Source: Paracoccaceae bacterium
GTDB lineage: Bacteria; Pseudomonadota; Alphaproteobacteria; Rhodobacterales; Rhodobacteraceae
Direction of reading: 5' to 3'
DNA: 16,171 nt
Assembly: GCA_024742655.1 (NCBI GenBank)
Contig: JANSYB010000005.1
Coordinates: forward strand, 1 to 16,171
In this document: in pieces, positions 1-6,836 of the stretch
How positions within the stretch are numbered: position 1 is the first letter of the stretch
How the letters are laid out: every line of letters begins with the position of its first letter
Translations under genes and position numbers: made by a program
Notes under the pieces: model-generated
Databases searched by the model: none
What the model was told of the DNA's origin: nothing
What the model saw: the letters and a program-made list of their open reading frames with translations, nothing else

Positions 1-299
1 ATCTCTTTCAGGCGCGCCTCGACATTCATGTGGATGTCTTCCAAAGCGGCGGAAAAGGCGAAGGTGCCGCCGTCGATCTCTGACAAGACCGTGAGCAGGC
101 CTTCCCTCATCGCCTCGGCGTCCTTATCACTGACAATGCCCGTGGCCGCCAGCATGGCGGCATGGGCCCTTGAGCCGGCGATATCCTGGGCCGCCATCCG
201 CTTGTCAAAGCCGATCGAGGCATTAATTGCCTCCATGATCGCGTCCGGACCAGCGGCGAACCGGCCACCCCACATCTGGTTCGAGGTTTTTTCTGTCAT
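1..299 (-). CDS. argH: Argininosuccinate lyase, N-terminal part (runs off the left edge)
   Basis: This is the first ~99 codons of argininosuccinate lyase, which splits argininosuccinate into arginine and fumarate in the last step of arginine synthesis in the cytoplasm. The translation from the ATG at 299 begins [14 protein letters not shown], and the NQMWGGRF stretch followed by an [27 protein letters not shown] block is the usual start of the ArgH family (fumarase/aspartase superfamily). The segment ends with [11 protein letters not shown], near the substrate-binding region; the catalytic SS loop lies outside the window. It diverges from the thioredoxin gene with only 22 bases between start codons. 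argB sits about 6.5 kb away on the other strand, so the two arginine genes are near each other but not in one operon. Identification is by recognised family sequence; the rest of the gene cannot be judged. Confidence 0.93.
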   Translation of the reverse strand, partial: MTEKTSNQMWGGRFAAGPDAIMEAINASIGFDKRMAAQDIAGSRAHAAMLAATGIVSDKDAEAMREGLLTVLSEIDGGTFAFSAALEDIHMNVEARLKE

Positions 300-312
300 G
301 TTCCAGCCCTTC

Positions 313-317
313 GGAGG
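313..317 (+). promoter_or_regulatory. Shine-Dalgarno sequence deciding the tlpA-like start
   Basis: GGAGG lies 4 bases before the ATG at 322. It favours this start over the in-frame ATGs at 298 and further upstream, which would run through the divergent argH coding region and place a non-signal-like extension before the hydrophobic leader. Confidence 0.7.
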
Positions 318-321
318 CACT

Positions 322-876
322 ATGAAAGTCCTGATCTTGCCCGTCCTTTATATGGCTGTGGCCCTCGGTGCAAACGCTGCTGTGGCGGATGGCGCCTCCA
401 TCGCGGAGCTGCGCGAGGGCGACATGAAAAAACTGGTGGTGCACAGCGCGCCACAAGAGGTGCCGGATGCTGCATTCAACCTCGAAGATGGCGGCGAGGG
501 GACGCTGGCGGACTATAACGGCAAGATCACGGTGGTGAATTTCTGGGCCACATGGTGCGCGCCCTGCCGCAAGGAAATGCCGATGCTGTCGGAATTGCAG
601 ACCGAGCTGGGTGGCGAGGATTTCGAGGTCGTCACGATCGCGACGGGCCGCAATGCGCCGCCCGCGATGAAGAAGTTCTTCGAGGAGATCGCGGTGGACA
701 ACCTGCCCCTGCATGCCGATCCCAAGATGACGCTGTCCCGGTCGATGGGTGTTCTGGGCCTGCCCGTGACAGTGATCCTTGATCGCGACGGCAGCGAGAT
801 CGCTCGCCTTCAGGGTGACGCGGACTGGAACTCGGACAGCGCGAAATCCATCCTGAAGACCCTGATCGCGCAGTAA
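322..876 (+). CDS. TlpA/ResA-family periplasmic thiol-disulfide oxidoreductase
   Basis: A 184-residue exported thioredoxin-fold protein, probably reducing periplasmic disulfides, as TlpA/ResA/CcmG-type proteins do during cytochrome c or cytochrome oxidase assembly. Seen: a hydrophobic leader at residues 1-20 ([20 protein letters not shown]) with an Ala-rich end fitting a Sec signal or anchor; the active site FWATWCAPC with Cys79 and Cys82; the following RKEMP typical of TlpA; and a cis-proline in GLPVT at about Pro148. The length is normal for the family. The start is set by GGAGG at 313-317. The gene diverges from argH by 22 bases and is followed 54 bases later by the ttcA-like gene. The substrate is inferred from family only; CcmG-type or general TlpA roles cannot be separated from sequence, so no gene symbol is given. 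Confidence 0.9.
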   Translation: MKVLILPVLYMAVALGANAAVADGASIAELREGDMKKLVVHSAPQEVPDAAFNLEDGGEGTLADYNGKITVVNFWATWCAPCRKEMPMLSELQTELGGEDFEVVTIATGRNAPPAMKKFFEEIAVDNLPLHADPKMTLSRSMGVLGLPVTVILDRDGSEIARLQGDADWNSDSAKSILKTLIAQ

Positions 877-885
877 GCCAGTCTC

Positions 886-910
886 CACGCCGGGCTTGTG
901 CGTCGGCGTG
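886..910 (+). other. Intercistronic stem-loop between the thioredoxin and ttcA genes
   Basis: CACGCCG (886-892) pairs with CGGCGTG (904-910), a perfect 7-bp GC-rich stem with an 11-base loop. No T-run follows, so it is not a classical rho-independent terminator. It may be a weak terminator, an mRNA-stabilising end for the upstream gene, or chance in GC-rich DNA. Confidence 0.35.
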
Positions 911-930
911 AATCTGGATAGAGCCGCCGC

Positions 931-1800
931 ATGCTTGACGAGACCGATGAAATCCACGCGCTGTTTTCCGGGGCTCCGAAATCGACGGAGTTCAGAAAGC
1001 TGCGCAAGCGGGTCGTGCGCCAGACGCGTGAGGCCATCGACGATTTCGGCATGATTGAGAAGGGTGCGCGCTGGCTTGTCTGCCTGTCCGGCGGCAAGGA
1101 CAGTTACACCCTGCTGGCCGTCCTGCATGAGCTGAAATGGCGCGGTCTTCTGCCCGTGGACATCCTGGCCTGCAACCTGGATCAGGGGCAACCCGGTTTC
1201 CCCGCGACGGTTCTGCCCGAGTTTCTGGAAAACATGGGCGTGCCCCACCGGATCGAATATCAGGACACGTATTCCGTCGTGGTCGACAAGGTGCCGCAGG
1301 GGCGCACCTATTGCGCGCTGTGTTCGCGGCTGCGGCGCGGGCACCTTTACCGGATTGCTCGGGAAGAAGGATGCTCCGCGGTCGTTTTGGGCCATCATCG
1401 CGACGATATCCTCGAGACGTTCTTCATGAACCTTTTCCACTGCGGGCGTCTGGCGACGATGCCGCCCAAACTGGTCAACGAGGAGGGCGATCTGTTCGTC
1501 TATCGCCCGCTGGCCTACGTGGCCGAGGCCGATTGCGAGAAATTTGCCCGCGCCATGTCCTATCCGATCATTCCCTGCGACCTGTGCGGCAGCCAGGACG
1601 GGTTGCAGCGCCAGCAGGTCAAACAGATCCTCGACGGCTGGGAAGCAAACGCCCCGGGGCGGCGGCAGGTGATGTTCCGGGCATTGATGAATGCGCGTCC
1701 CTCGCATCTGCTCGATCCCAAGCTGTTCGATTTTGCCGGCCTGACACGGGATTCGGTAAAATTCGAGGGAAACGACGACGCTCTTCCGAAGCTGCGTTAA
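931..1800 (+). CDS. ttcA: tRNA 2-thiocytidine(32) biosynthesis protein TtcA
   Basis: A 289-residue cytoplasmic tRNA thiolase of the TtcA/TtuA PP-loop ATPase family, which activates cytidine 32 of certain tRNAs with ATP and inserts sulfur with the help of a [4Fe-4S] cluster. Seen: the PP-loop SGGKDS at residues 53-58; a first CxxC at Cys128/Cys131 ([11 protein letters not shown]); LGHHRDD at about 153-159; and a second CxxC at Cys216/Cys219 (CDLCGSQ). This arrangement of two cysteine pairs is diagnostic for TtcA against the related TilS lysidine synthetase. The ATG at 931 has a weak upstream GGATAG as ribosome site. The length is slightly under the enterobacterial enzyme but keeps all motifs. 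It lies 54 bases after the thioredoxin gene and 44 bases before the EAL gene, so co-transcription is possible. Confidence 0.95.
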   Translation: MLDETDEIHALFSGAPKSTEFRKLRKRVVRQTREAIDDFGMIEKGARWLVCLSGGKDSYTLLAVLHELKWRGLLPVDILACNLDQGQPGFPATVLPEFLENMGVPHRIEYQDTYSVVVDKVPQGRTYCALCSRLRRGHLYRIAREEGCSAVVLGHHRDDILETFFMNLFHCGRLATMPPKLVNEEGDLFVYRPLAYVAEADCEKFARAMSYPIIPCDLCGSQDGLQRQQVKQILDGWEANAPGRRQVMFRALMNARPSHLLDPKLFDFAGLTRDSVKFEGNDDALPKLR

Positions 1801-1823
1801 GCCGGTGTTGAGAGGCACCCACT

Positions 1824-1852
1824 AGCGTCAGCCCCGTAATCGGGATGACGCT
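1824..1852 (+). other. Hairpin spanning the ttcA/EAL-gene boundary
   Basis: AGCGTCA (1824-1830) pairs with TGACGCT (1846-1852), and inside it CCCG (1833-1836) pairs with CGGG (1841-1844) around a TAAT loop. Only a 2-versus-1 base internal bulge breaks the stem. The candidate ATG at 1845 of the EAL gene lies inside the 3' arm and the alternative ATG at 1854 lies just after it; a TTTT tract follows at 1858-1861. It may end ttcA transcripts, hide the EAL start, or both. Confidence 0.5.
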
Positions 1853-3398
1853 CATGCTTTTGCGCCTGCAACAACAGATTTCCGCCGTCCGCTATGCGCT
1901 GACCCTCTTGTTGACCGGTCCGCAGGCCCTGGCCTTTTTACCGGCACTCATCCTCGGGGGTTTCTGGCTGGGCGGAGAGCCTGTCCTGTTGCTTCTTGCG
2001 CTTGGCCTGCCGGCGCTCATGGCCATCGTCGCGCGCAAGGCCGGTCCGGCGGGTGCCGCACCCAACGAAGTCAGCCTGGATGATGCATATGACCGCGAAA
2101 GCCTCGAGGCGACGCTGGACAGGGTTTTGTCCGTGGCGCGGCGCCACTTGCGCAGAACAGCCTGCATTCTGGTTGAAATCGACGACTTCGACACCTTGCT
2201 GGGCCGTCATGGGCAAAGTGCCGCCGACACGGTTGGCCTGCGGACGGCGGAACGTCTCGGGTCGGTCCTGCGAGGACGCGACAGCCTGATCATGTTGGGC
2301 GAAGGTCAGTTCGGGATCGCCCTGGCACCGGTGCGGCGCCTGAACTCCGAAGTCGTGCTGCAAATGGCAGAACGTCTGCAAGGTATCGTCGAAGAACCCA
2401 TGTCGCTGGACCGGACCACGATCTATGTCAGCGCCTCGGTTGGCCTGTGTCTGGACAGTTTCGTGTCTCATGGCGATGGTCGGGATCTGGCGGATGCCGC
2501 AGGGGCGGCCCTTGTCGAGGCGCGGCGCCATGCGCCGTCTGCCATTCGCGCCTACACGCCCGAGCTGGGTAAAATCGCCAGCACCACCCAGCGGATCGAC
2601 ACGGACCTTGTGAAGGCGTTGGACAACGGCCAGATCCGCGCATGGTTCCAGCCGCAACTGTCAACGGATACCGGGCAGATTTCGGGGTTCGAGGCCTTGG
2701 TCCGTTGGATTCATCCCAACCGTGGCCTGATCTCACCCGCCGAATTCTTGCCCCCTTTGCAGGATGCGGGAAAGATGGGCGTTCTTGGTCAGATCGTTCT
2801 GCGCGATGCCTTCACTGCCATGAAGGCGTGGCGGGACATGGGGTTCGACATTCCCCATGTCGGCGTGAATTTTTCAGCGGAGGAGTTGCGCGACCCCAAG
2901 CTTCTGGAGCGTATCCAGTGGGAGCTTGACCGGTATGGCCTGACCCCCGGCCATCTGGCGGTGGAAATCCTTGAATCGGTTGTCGCCTCATCGCCCGAGG
3001 ACACCGTCACCCGCAACATCCGCGGCCTGGGTGACCTGGGCTGTTACATTGATCTGGACGATTTCGGCACCGGCCATGCCTCGATTTCCTCGATACGGCG
3101 CTTCGCCGTTCAACGGCTCAAGATCGACCGTTCCTTCGTCATGAAAGTGGATTGTGACGTCGAACAGCAAAGGATGGTGAACGCCATTCTCCTCATGGCC
3201 GAGCAACTGGGGCTCGAGGCACTGGCAGAGGGGGTCGAGACGGCCGGCGAACATGCCATGCTGGCGCAATTGGGCTGTGGACATGTGCAAGGCTTCGGCG
3301 TTGGTCGCCCAATGCCGTTCGAAGATACCGGGGAATGGATCGCCGCTCATCTCGCAAAGCTCGACCCACCCCCCGAGATCGGCCGCAAGACCGGCTGA
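1845..3398 (+). CDS. Membrane-bound GGDEF/EAL protein, probable cyclic-di-GMP phosphodiesterase
   Basis: A 517-residue inner-membrane signalling protein predicted to hydrolyse cyclic di-GMP to pGpG. Seen in order: two hydrophobic segments (about residues 26-44 and 46-63); a GGDEF-like domain (about 80-240) whose signature is GEGQF at 152-156, so diguanylate cyclase activity is unlikely; then an EAL domain (about 250-505). The EAL catalytic set looks complete: EALVRW (Glu283), NFS (Asn342), EILES (Glu374), DDFGTG (Asp405, Asp406), LKIDRSF (Lys426) and EGVE (Glu462/Glu465). Expected family behaviour is that the decayed GGDEF part serves as a regulatory, possibly GTP-binding, module. The start is uncertain: ATG 1845 or ATG 1854, both at a hairpin and without a clear Shine-Dalgarno. 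The leading hydrophobic region argues against a much later start. It sits between ttcA and yidC with no evident functional link. Confidence 0.92.
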   Translation: MTLMLLRLQQQISAVRYALTLLLTGPQALAFLPALILGGFWLGGEPVLLLLALGLPALMAIVARKAGPAGAAPNEVSLDDAYDRESLEATLDRVLSVARRHLRRTACILVEIDDFDTLLGRHGQSAADTVGLRTAERLGSVLRGRDSLIMLGEGQFGIALAPVRRLNSEVVLQMAERLQGIVEEPMSLDRTTIYVSASVGLCLDSFVSHGDGRDLADAAGAALVEARRHAPSAIRAYTPELGKIASTTQRIDTDLVKALDNGQIRAWFQPQLSTDTGQISGFEALVRWIHPNRGLISPAEFLPPLQDAGKMGVLGQIVLRDAFTAMKAWRDMGFDIPHVGVNFSAEELRDPKLLERIQWELDRYGLTPGHLAVEILESVVASSPEDTVTRNIRGLGDLGCYIDLDDFGTGHASISSIRRFAVQRLKIDRSFVMKVDCDVEQQRMVNAILLMAEQLGLEALAEGVETAGEHAMLAQLGCGHVQGFGVGRPMPFEDTGEWIAAHLAKLDPPPEIGRKTG

Positions 3399-3409
3399 GC
3401 CCGGCATGG

Positions 3410-3428
3410 CTTGGCCGTTCTGGCCGAG
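3410..3428 (+). terminator. Possible weak terminator or stem-loop after the EAL gene
   Basis: CTTGGCC (3410-3416) can pair with GGCCGAG (3422-3428) with one G-T pair and a 5-base loop, 11 bases after the EAL stop codon. No good T-run follows, so the terminator reading is weak. Confidence 0.3.
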
Positions 3429-3445
3429 GAATTGTCGCAAACCCC

Positions 3446-3474
3446 TTGACCTTTCGGGCTGCACTCTGTTGAAC
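3446..3474 (+). promoter_or_regulatory. Possible promoter before yidC
   Basis: CTTGACCTT at 3445-3453 contains TTGACC (3446-3451), a good alphaproteobacterial -35 box. The best -10 at 17-base spacing is TTGAAC (3469-3474), which is poor. The position, 40-70 bases before the yidC start in a 114-base gap, fits a promoter for the yidC operon. Confidence 0.35.
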
Positions 3475-3512
3475 CCCCGTGGTGACGGATAACAGACTGG
3501 TGGCCCGAGGCT

Positions 3513-5327
3513 ATGGACGAACAGAACAAGAATCTTCTTCTCGCAACCGGGCTGAGCCTGGTTGTGATCGTGATCTGGTTCGTGCTGTTCCCGCCGCCGG
3601 AACCACCGCAGGACATCGCCCAAACCGCACCTGACGCCACCGAATCAGGCCAGACGGTCACCGGCGATACCGCCGCGGTTCCCTCCAGTGCCGACGCGCC
3701 GGCCGACGATGCGGCCGCCACCGCACCGACAGCCGAGGACACCGCCTCCGACGCCCCGCGCCTGCAGGTCGAGAATGAAAACCTGCTGGGGTCGATTTCA
3801 CTGCGTGGCGGACGTCTGGATACGCTCTCCTTGCGAAAGTATCGCGAAACGCTGGAGCCGGATTCCCCGACCGTGACGCTACTTTCGCCCATTGGCAGCG
3901 CGCGTGCCTATTACGCGCTGTTCGGCTGGGCGCCGGGTGGCGGGCTGACCTCGGACATGGTGCCCGGTGCGAACACGATCTGGGATGTCGAAAAGGGCGG
4001 CACGCTGTCGCCGGACAACCCCATCGTTCTGACCTGGGACAATGGCGCGGGCCTGACGTTCCGCCGCGAGATGCAGATCGATGACGAGTTGATGTTCACG
4101 ATCACGCAAACCGTTGAAAACACCAGCGGTGACACAGCGACACTGGCCCCCTACGGTATCCTCGCCCGCCACGGGGAGCCCGCGGACCTGAAGAATTTCT
4201 TCATCCTGCATGAAGGCGGGATCAGCATTACCGACGGCGAGCTTACGGAAACCGATTACGATGATTTCGAGCCTGCCGGCCAGCATGAAAACATCTCGGT
4301 CGAAACCAGTGGCTGGACCGGGTTCACCGACCATTACTGGATGACGGCACTTATCCCGGGCGACGGCAACGGCGCGACGTTCAGCACGTTCCGCGACACG
4401 CAGCGCAACATCTATCAGACCAACGTCAAGCAAAGCACGCAAAGCCTTGCACCCGGACAATCAGTGTCGATCTCGACGCGGCTTTTCGCCGGGGCCAAGG
4501 AATGGGAAACGATCCGCGCCTACCAGAACGAGGGTGGCGTAGAGAAGTTTCTCGATTCGATCGACTGGGGCTGGTTCTTTTTCCTGACCAAGCCGATCTT
4601 CGCCCTGCTGCACTGGCTCAACCTGATGATCGGCAACATGGGCTGGGCGATCATTGCCCTGACCCTGATCATCAAGGCCGTGCTGCTGCCGCTGGCCTAC
4701 AAATCCTACGTCTCCATGGCGAAAATGAAAGAACTTCAGCCGCAGATGGAGCAGATCAAGGAGGCGGCCGGCGACGACCGCCAGAAACTCCAGAAAGAGA
4801 TGATGGAGCTCTACAAGAAGGAAAAGGTCAACCCGGCCTCGGGCTGCCTGCCGATCCTCCTGCAGATCCCGATCTTCTTCTCGCTCTACAAGGTGATCTT
4901 CGTCACGCTGGAACTGCGGCATGCGCCGTGGATCGGCTGGATCAAGGACCTGTCGGCCCCAGACCCGTCGTCGCTGTACAATCTGTGGGGCATCCTGCCC
5001 TGGGACGGGCCGGAACCGGGCTCCATCCTTGCGCTGATCTTCATCGGTATCCTGCCGTTCTGCCTTGGGGTTTCCATGTGGCTTCAGCAAAAGCTGAACC
5101 CTGCCCCCACGGATCCGACCCAAAAGATGATCTTTGCCTGGATGCCGTGGGTCTTCATGTTCATGCTGGGCAGTTTCGCCTCGGGTCTCGTTGTCTACTG
5201 GATCGCCAACAACGTGATCACCTTCTCGCAGCAGTACCTGATCATGCGCTCGCAAGGATATAAACCCAACGTCTTCGGCAATATCCTGGAAGGCTTTCGC
5301 AAGAAGACGGAGCCCGAGGAAAAGTGA
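3513..5327 (+). CDS. yidC: Membrane protein insertase YidC (Oxa1 family)
   Basis: A 604-residue inner-membrane insertase that places proteins into the membrane alone or with SecYEG. Seen: start MDEQNKNLLLATG and a first transmembrane segment (about residues 8-26); a Pro/Ala/Thr/Asp-rich linker (about 27-85); the large periplasmic beta-domain (about 90-345); then the conserved Oxa1 core (about 350-590) with cytoplasmic SMAKMKELQP, the charged helical hairpin DDRQKLQKEMMELYKKEKVNP, GCLPILLQIPIFFSLY, ELRHAPWIGWIKDLSAPDP and the final membrane helices, and a basic tail. The groove position that is Arg366 in E. coli appears as Lys388 (LTLIIKAVLLPL), keeping the positive charge. Length is normal for Gram-negative YidC. 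GAGG at 3507-3510 lies only 2 bases before the ATG. The stop overlaps the GTG start of the MOSC gene (GTGA). rpmH and rnpA, the usual upstream neighbours in many bacteria, are absent here. Confidence 0.97.
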   Translation: MDEQNKNLLLATGLSLVVIVIWFVLFPPPEPPQDIAQTAPDATESGQTVTGDTAAVPSSADAPADDAAATAPTAEDTASDAPRLQVENENLLGSISLRGGRLDTLSLRKYRETLEPDSPTVTLLSPIGSARAYYALFGWAPGGGLTSDMVPGANTIWDVEKGGTLSPDNPIVLTWDNGAGLTFRREMQIDDELMFTITQTVENTSGDTATLAPYGILARHGEPADLKNFFILHEGGISITDGELTETDYDDFEPAGQHENISVETSGWTGFTDHYWMTALIPGDGNGATFSTFRDTQRNIYQTNVKQSTQSLAPGQSVSISTRLFAGAKEWETIRAYQNEGGVEKFLDSIDWGWFFFLTKPIFALLHWLNLMIGNMGWAIIALTLIIKAVLLPLAYKSYVSMAKMKELQPQMEQIKEAAGDDRQKLQKEMMELYKKEKVNPASGCLPILLQIPIFFSLYKVIFVTLELRHAPWIGWIKDLSAPDPSSLYNLWGILPWDGPEPGSILALIFIGILPFCLGVSMWLQQKLNPAPTDPTQKMIFAWMPWVFMFMLGSFASGLVVYWIANNVITFSQQYLIMRSQGYKPNVFGNILEGFRKKTEPEEK

Positions 5328-6073
5328 CCGGTCATGTCGCGGCTCTCTGGCGCCACCCGATAAAGGGGCATGGCCGCGAAGCCCTCGACAAGGTTGAGTT
5401 GAGCCGCGGACAAACCATGCCCTGGGACAGACGTTGGGCGGTGGCGCATGAACTGGCCTCTGCCGATGGCTCGGACTGGGCCCCGTCGGCGGAGTTTTCG
5501 CGGGGGTCCAAGGTCGCCGCGCTGATGGCCATCAACGCCCGCTGCAACGAAGCCAAAGGCACCGTCACCCTGACCCACCCCGACCGACCCGACCTGACAT
5601 TCGACCCCGATCGCGAGGCGCCTGCCTTTCTGGATTGGGTGCGCCCGCTCATGCCCGAGAACCGCGCGCAATCGGCGCGTATCGTGCGGGTCGAGAATCG
5701 CGGTATGACCGATACGGATTATCCTTCGATCAGCCTGCTCAACCTTGCCTCGAACGAGGTCATGACCCAAACGATGGGACAGGACATCTCGGCCCTGCGC
5801 TGGCGCTGCAACATCCATGTGGCCGGCTTCGACCCATGGGCGGAGTTCGACTGGATCGGCAAGACGATACGCATCGGCACGGCCGAACTGCACATCCGCG
5901 AACCCATCCTGCGCTGCCTGGCCACAACGGCCAACCCGTCCACCGGCCTGCGCGACGCCGACACGCTCGGCACACTCAACAAACAGTTCGGCCACCAGGA
6001 TTTCGGCGTCTACGCCGAAGTCACACAAAGCGGAGAGATCGTCGTCGGCGACGCGGTCGTCCTGGCGGCATGA
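5324..6073 (+). CDS. MOSC-domain protein (molybdenum-cofactor sulfurase C-terminal-like)
   Basis: A 249-residue soluble protein of the MOSC family, which handles sulfur or binds molybdenum cofactor through a conserved cysteine. Seen: an N-terminal beta-barrel-like stretch beginning VAALWRHPIKGHGREALDKVEL (residues 5-26), and the MOSC core with YPSISLLNLAS (about 133-143), RCNIHVAG (161-168) and the signature around Cys198 (RCLATTANP, then TGLRD), ending IVVGDAV. The GTG start at 5324 overlaps the yidC stop by 4 bases, with GAGGA at 5316-5320 as ribosome site, and its own stop overlaps the yihA start by 4 bases (ATGA), so it is translationally coupled on both sides. The precise reaction is unknown. 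A physical link between a MOSC protein and YidC or YihA is not established; the context shows co-expression only. Confidence 0.88.
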   Translation: MTGHVAALWRHPIKGHGREALDKVELSRGQTMPWDRRWAVAHELASADGSDWAPSAEFSRGSKVAALMAINARCNEAKGTVTLTHPDRPDLTFDPDREAPAFLDWVRPLMPENRAQSARIVRVENRGMTDTDYPSISLLNLASNEVMTQTMGQDISALRWRCNIHVAGFDPWAEFDWIGKTIRIGTAELHIREPILRCLATTANPSTGLRDADTLGTLNKQFGHQDFGVYAEVTQSGEIVVGDAVVLAA

Positions 6074-6720
6074 GTCTGACCTTTCCAATCGCGCCCCCCC
6101 CCGATAGCGAAACCGCCGAAAAGGGCCGCAAACTCTTTGCCGGTGAGGTCACGTTCATTAAGGGCGTCGTCGCCATGTCCGGCTTGCCACCGGCCAGCCG
6201 TCCCGAGGTTTGTTTCGCGGGCCGCTCGAATGTCGGGAAATCCAGCCTGATCAACGCCCTGACGGGGCGCAAATCGCTGGCGCGGGCCTCCAACACGCCC
6301 GGGCGCACGCAGGAAATCAACTATTTCGGCCTTGGCGACAGCCACTACCTCGTCGATCTGCCCGGCTATGGCTATGCCAATGCGCCGCTGGCCAAGGTCG
6401 AAAAATGGCAGGCCCTTCTCAAGCAGTTCCTGTCGGGGCGCGCGACGCTGCGCCGGGCGTTCGTCCTGATCGACAGCCGGCACGGCATCAAATCCGTCGA
6501 TGAAGAAATAATGGCCCTGCTCGACAGCGCGGCAGTGACCTTTCAATGCGTCATGACCAAGGCGGACAAGGTCAAGTCAAAGGATCTCGACAGCGTGCTG
6601 ACCCAGGTTCGGACGCGCCTTGCGACGCATCCGGCCGCTTTTCCGGAAATCGTCCTCACATCTTCCGAAAAGGGGGATGGGATCCCCACCCTGCGCGCCA
6701 TCATCGCCACGATCGACTGA
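6070..6720 (+). CDS. yihA: Ribosome biogenesis GTP-binding protein YihA/YsxC (EngB)
   Basis: A 216-residue TRAFAC-class GTPase required for late assembly of the large ribosomal subunit; the same gene is also called engB or ysxC. Seen: G1 GRSNVGKS (residues 51-58); G2/switch I with TPGRTQ (76-81; the conserved Thr is in this loop); G3 DLPGYGYA (96-103); G4 TKAD (163-166); and a G5-like TSSEKGDG near the end. An in-frame extension reaches back to about 5635 inside the MOSC gene but has no family similarity. The ATG at 6070 is chosen because it gives the normal family length and a 4-base ATGA overlap with the MOSC stop. Followed by a 116-base gap holding a palindromic element, then argB. Confidence 0.97.
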   Translation: MSLTFPIAPPPDSETAEKGRKLFAGEVTFIKGVVAMSGLPPASRPEVCFAGRSNVGKSSLINALTGRKSLARASNTPGRTQEINYFGLGDSHYLVDLPGYGYANAPLAKVEKWQALLKQFLSGRATLRRAFVLIDSRHGIKSVDEEIMALLDSAAVTFQCVMTKADKVKSKDLDSVLTQVRTRLATHPAAFPEIVLTSSEKGDGIPTLRAIIATID

Positions 6721-6743
6721 CGGGGTCGGTGGATATCCCGCTT

Positions 6744-6775
6744 CCCTCCCCCCATGGGGAGGGCCAGGGAGGGGG
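6744..6775 (+). repeat. GC-rich palindromic intergenic element between yihA and argB
   Basis: CCCTCCCC (6744-6751) and GGGGAGGG (6756-6763) form a perfect 8-bp inverted repeat around a 4-base CCAT loop. A second G-rich copy, AGGGAGGGGG (6766-6775), follows after CC and could pair with the same C-rich arm instead. The sequence differs in composition from the flanking coding DNA. It resembles dispersed palindromic elements that I recall from intergenic regions of alphaproteobacteria; copy number in this genome cannot be seen here. It could act as a terminator-like structure or alternative hairpin ahead of argB. Confidence 0.55.
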
Positions 6776-6836
6776 CAAGGTAACCTCTTGCGCGACAGCG
6801 CGCATACGGGGATAACGCGCCGAACGAGGACAGCAC

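Noticed and set aside
28..321. In-frame upstream extension of the thioredoxin gene
   Set aside because: It runs antisense through argH and places about 98 residues before a good signal peptide; GGAGG at 313-317 marks the internal start.
223..1818. 531-codon open frame on the minus strand opposite the thioredoxin and ttcA genes
   Set aside because: It is antisense to two genes with clear catalytic motifs; its His/Gln/Arg/Asp-rich composition is typical of the reverse frame of GC-rich coding DNA and shows no domain.
5635..6069. N-terminal extension of the yihA frame into the MOSC gene
   Set aside because: The translation before Met at 6070 is Arg/Pro/His-rich and unlike any GTPase; the ATG at 6070 gives standard length and coupling.
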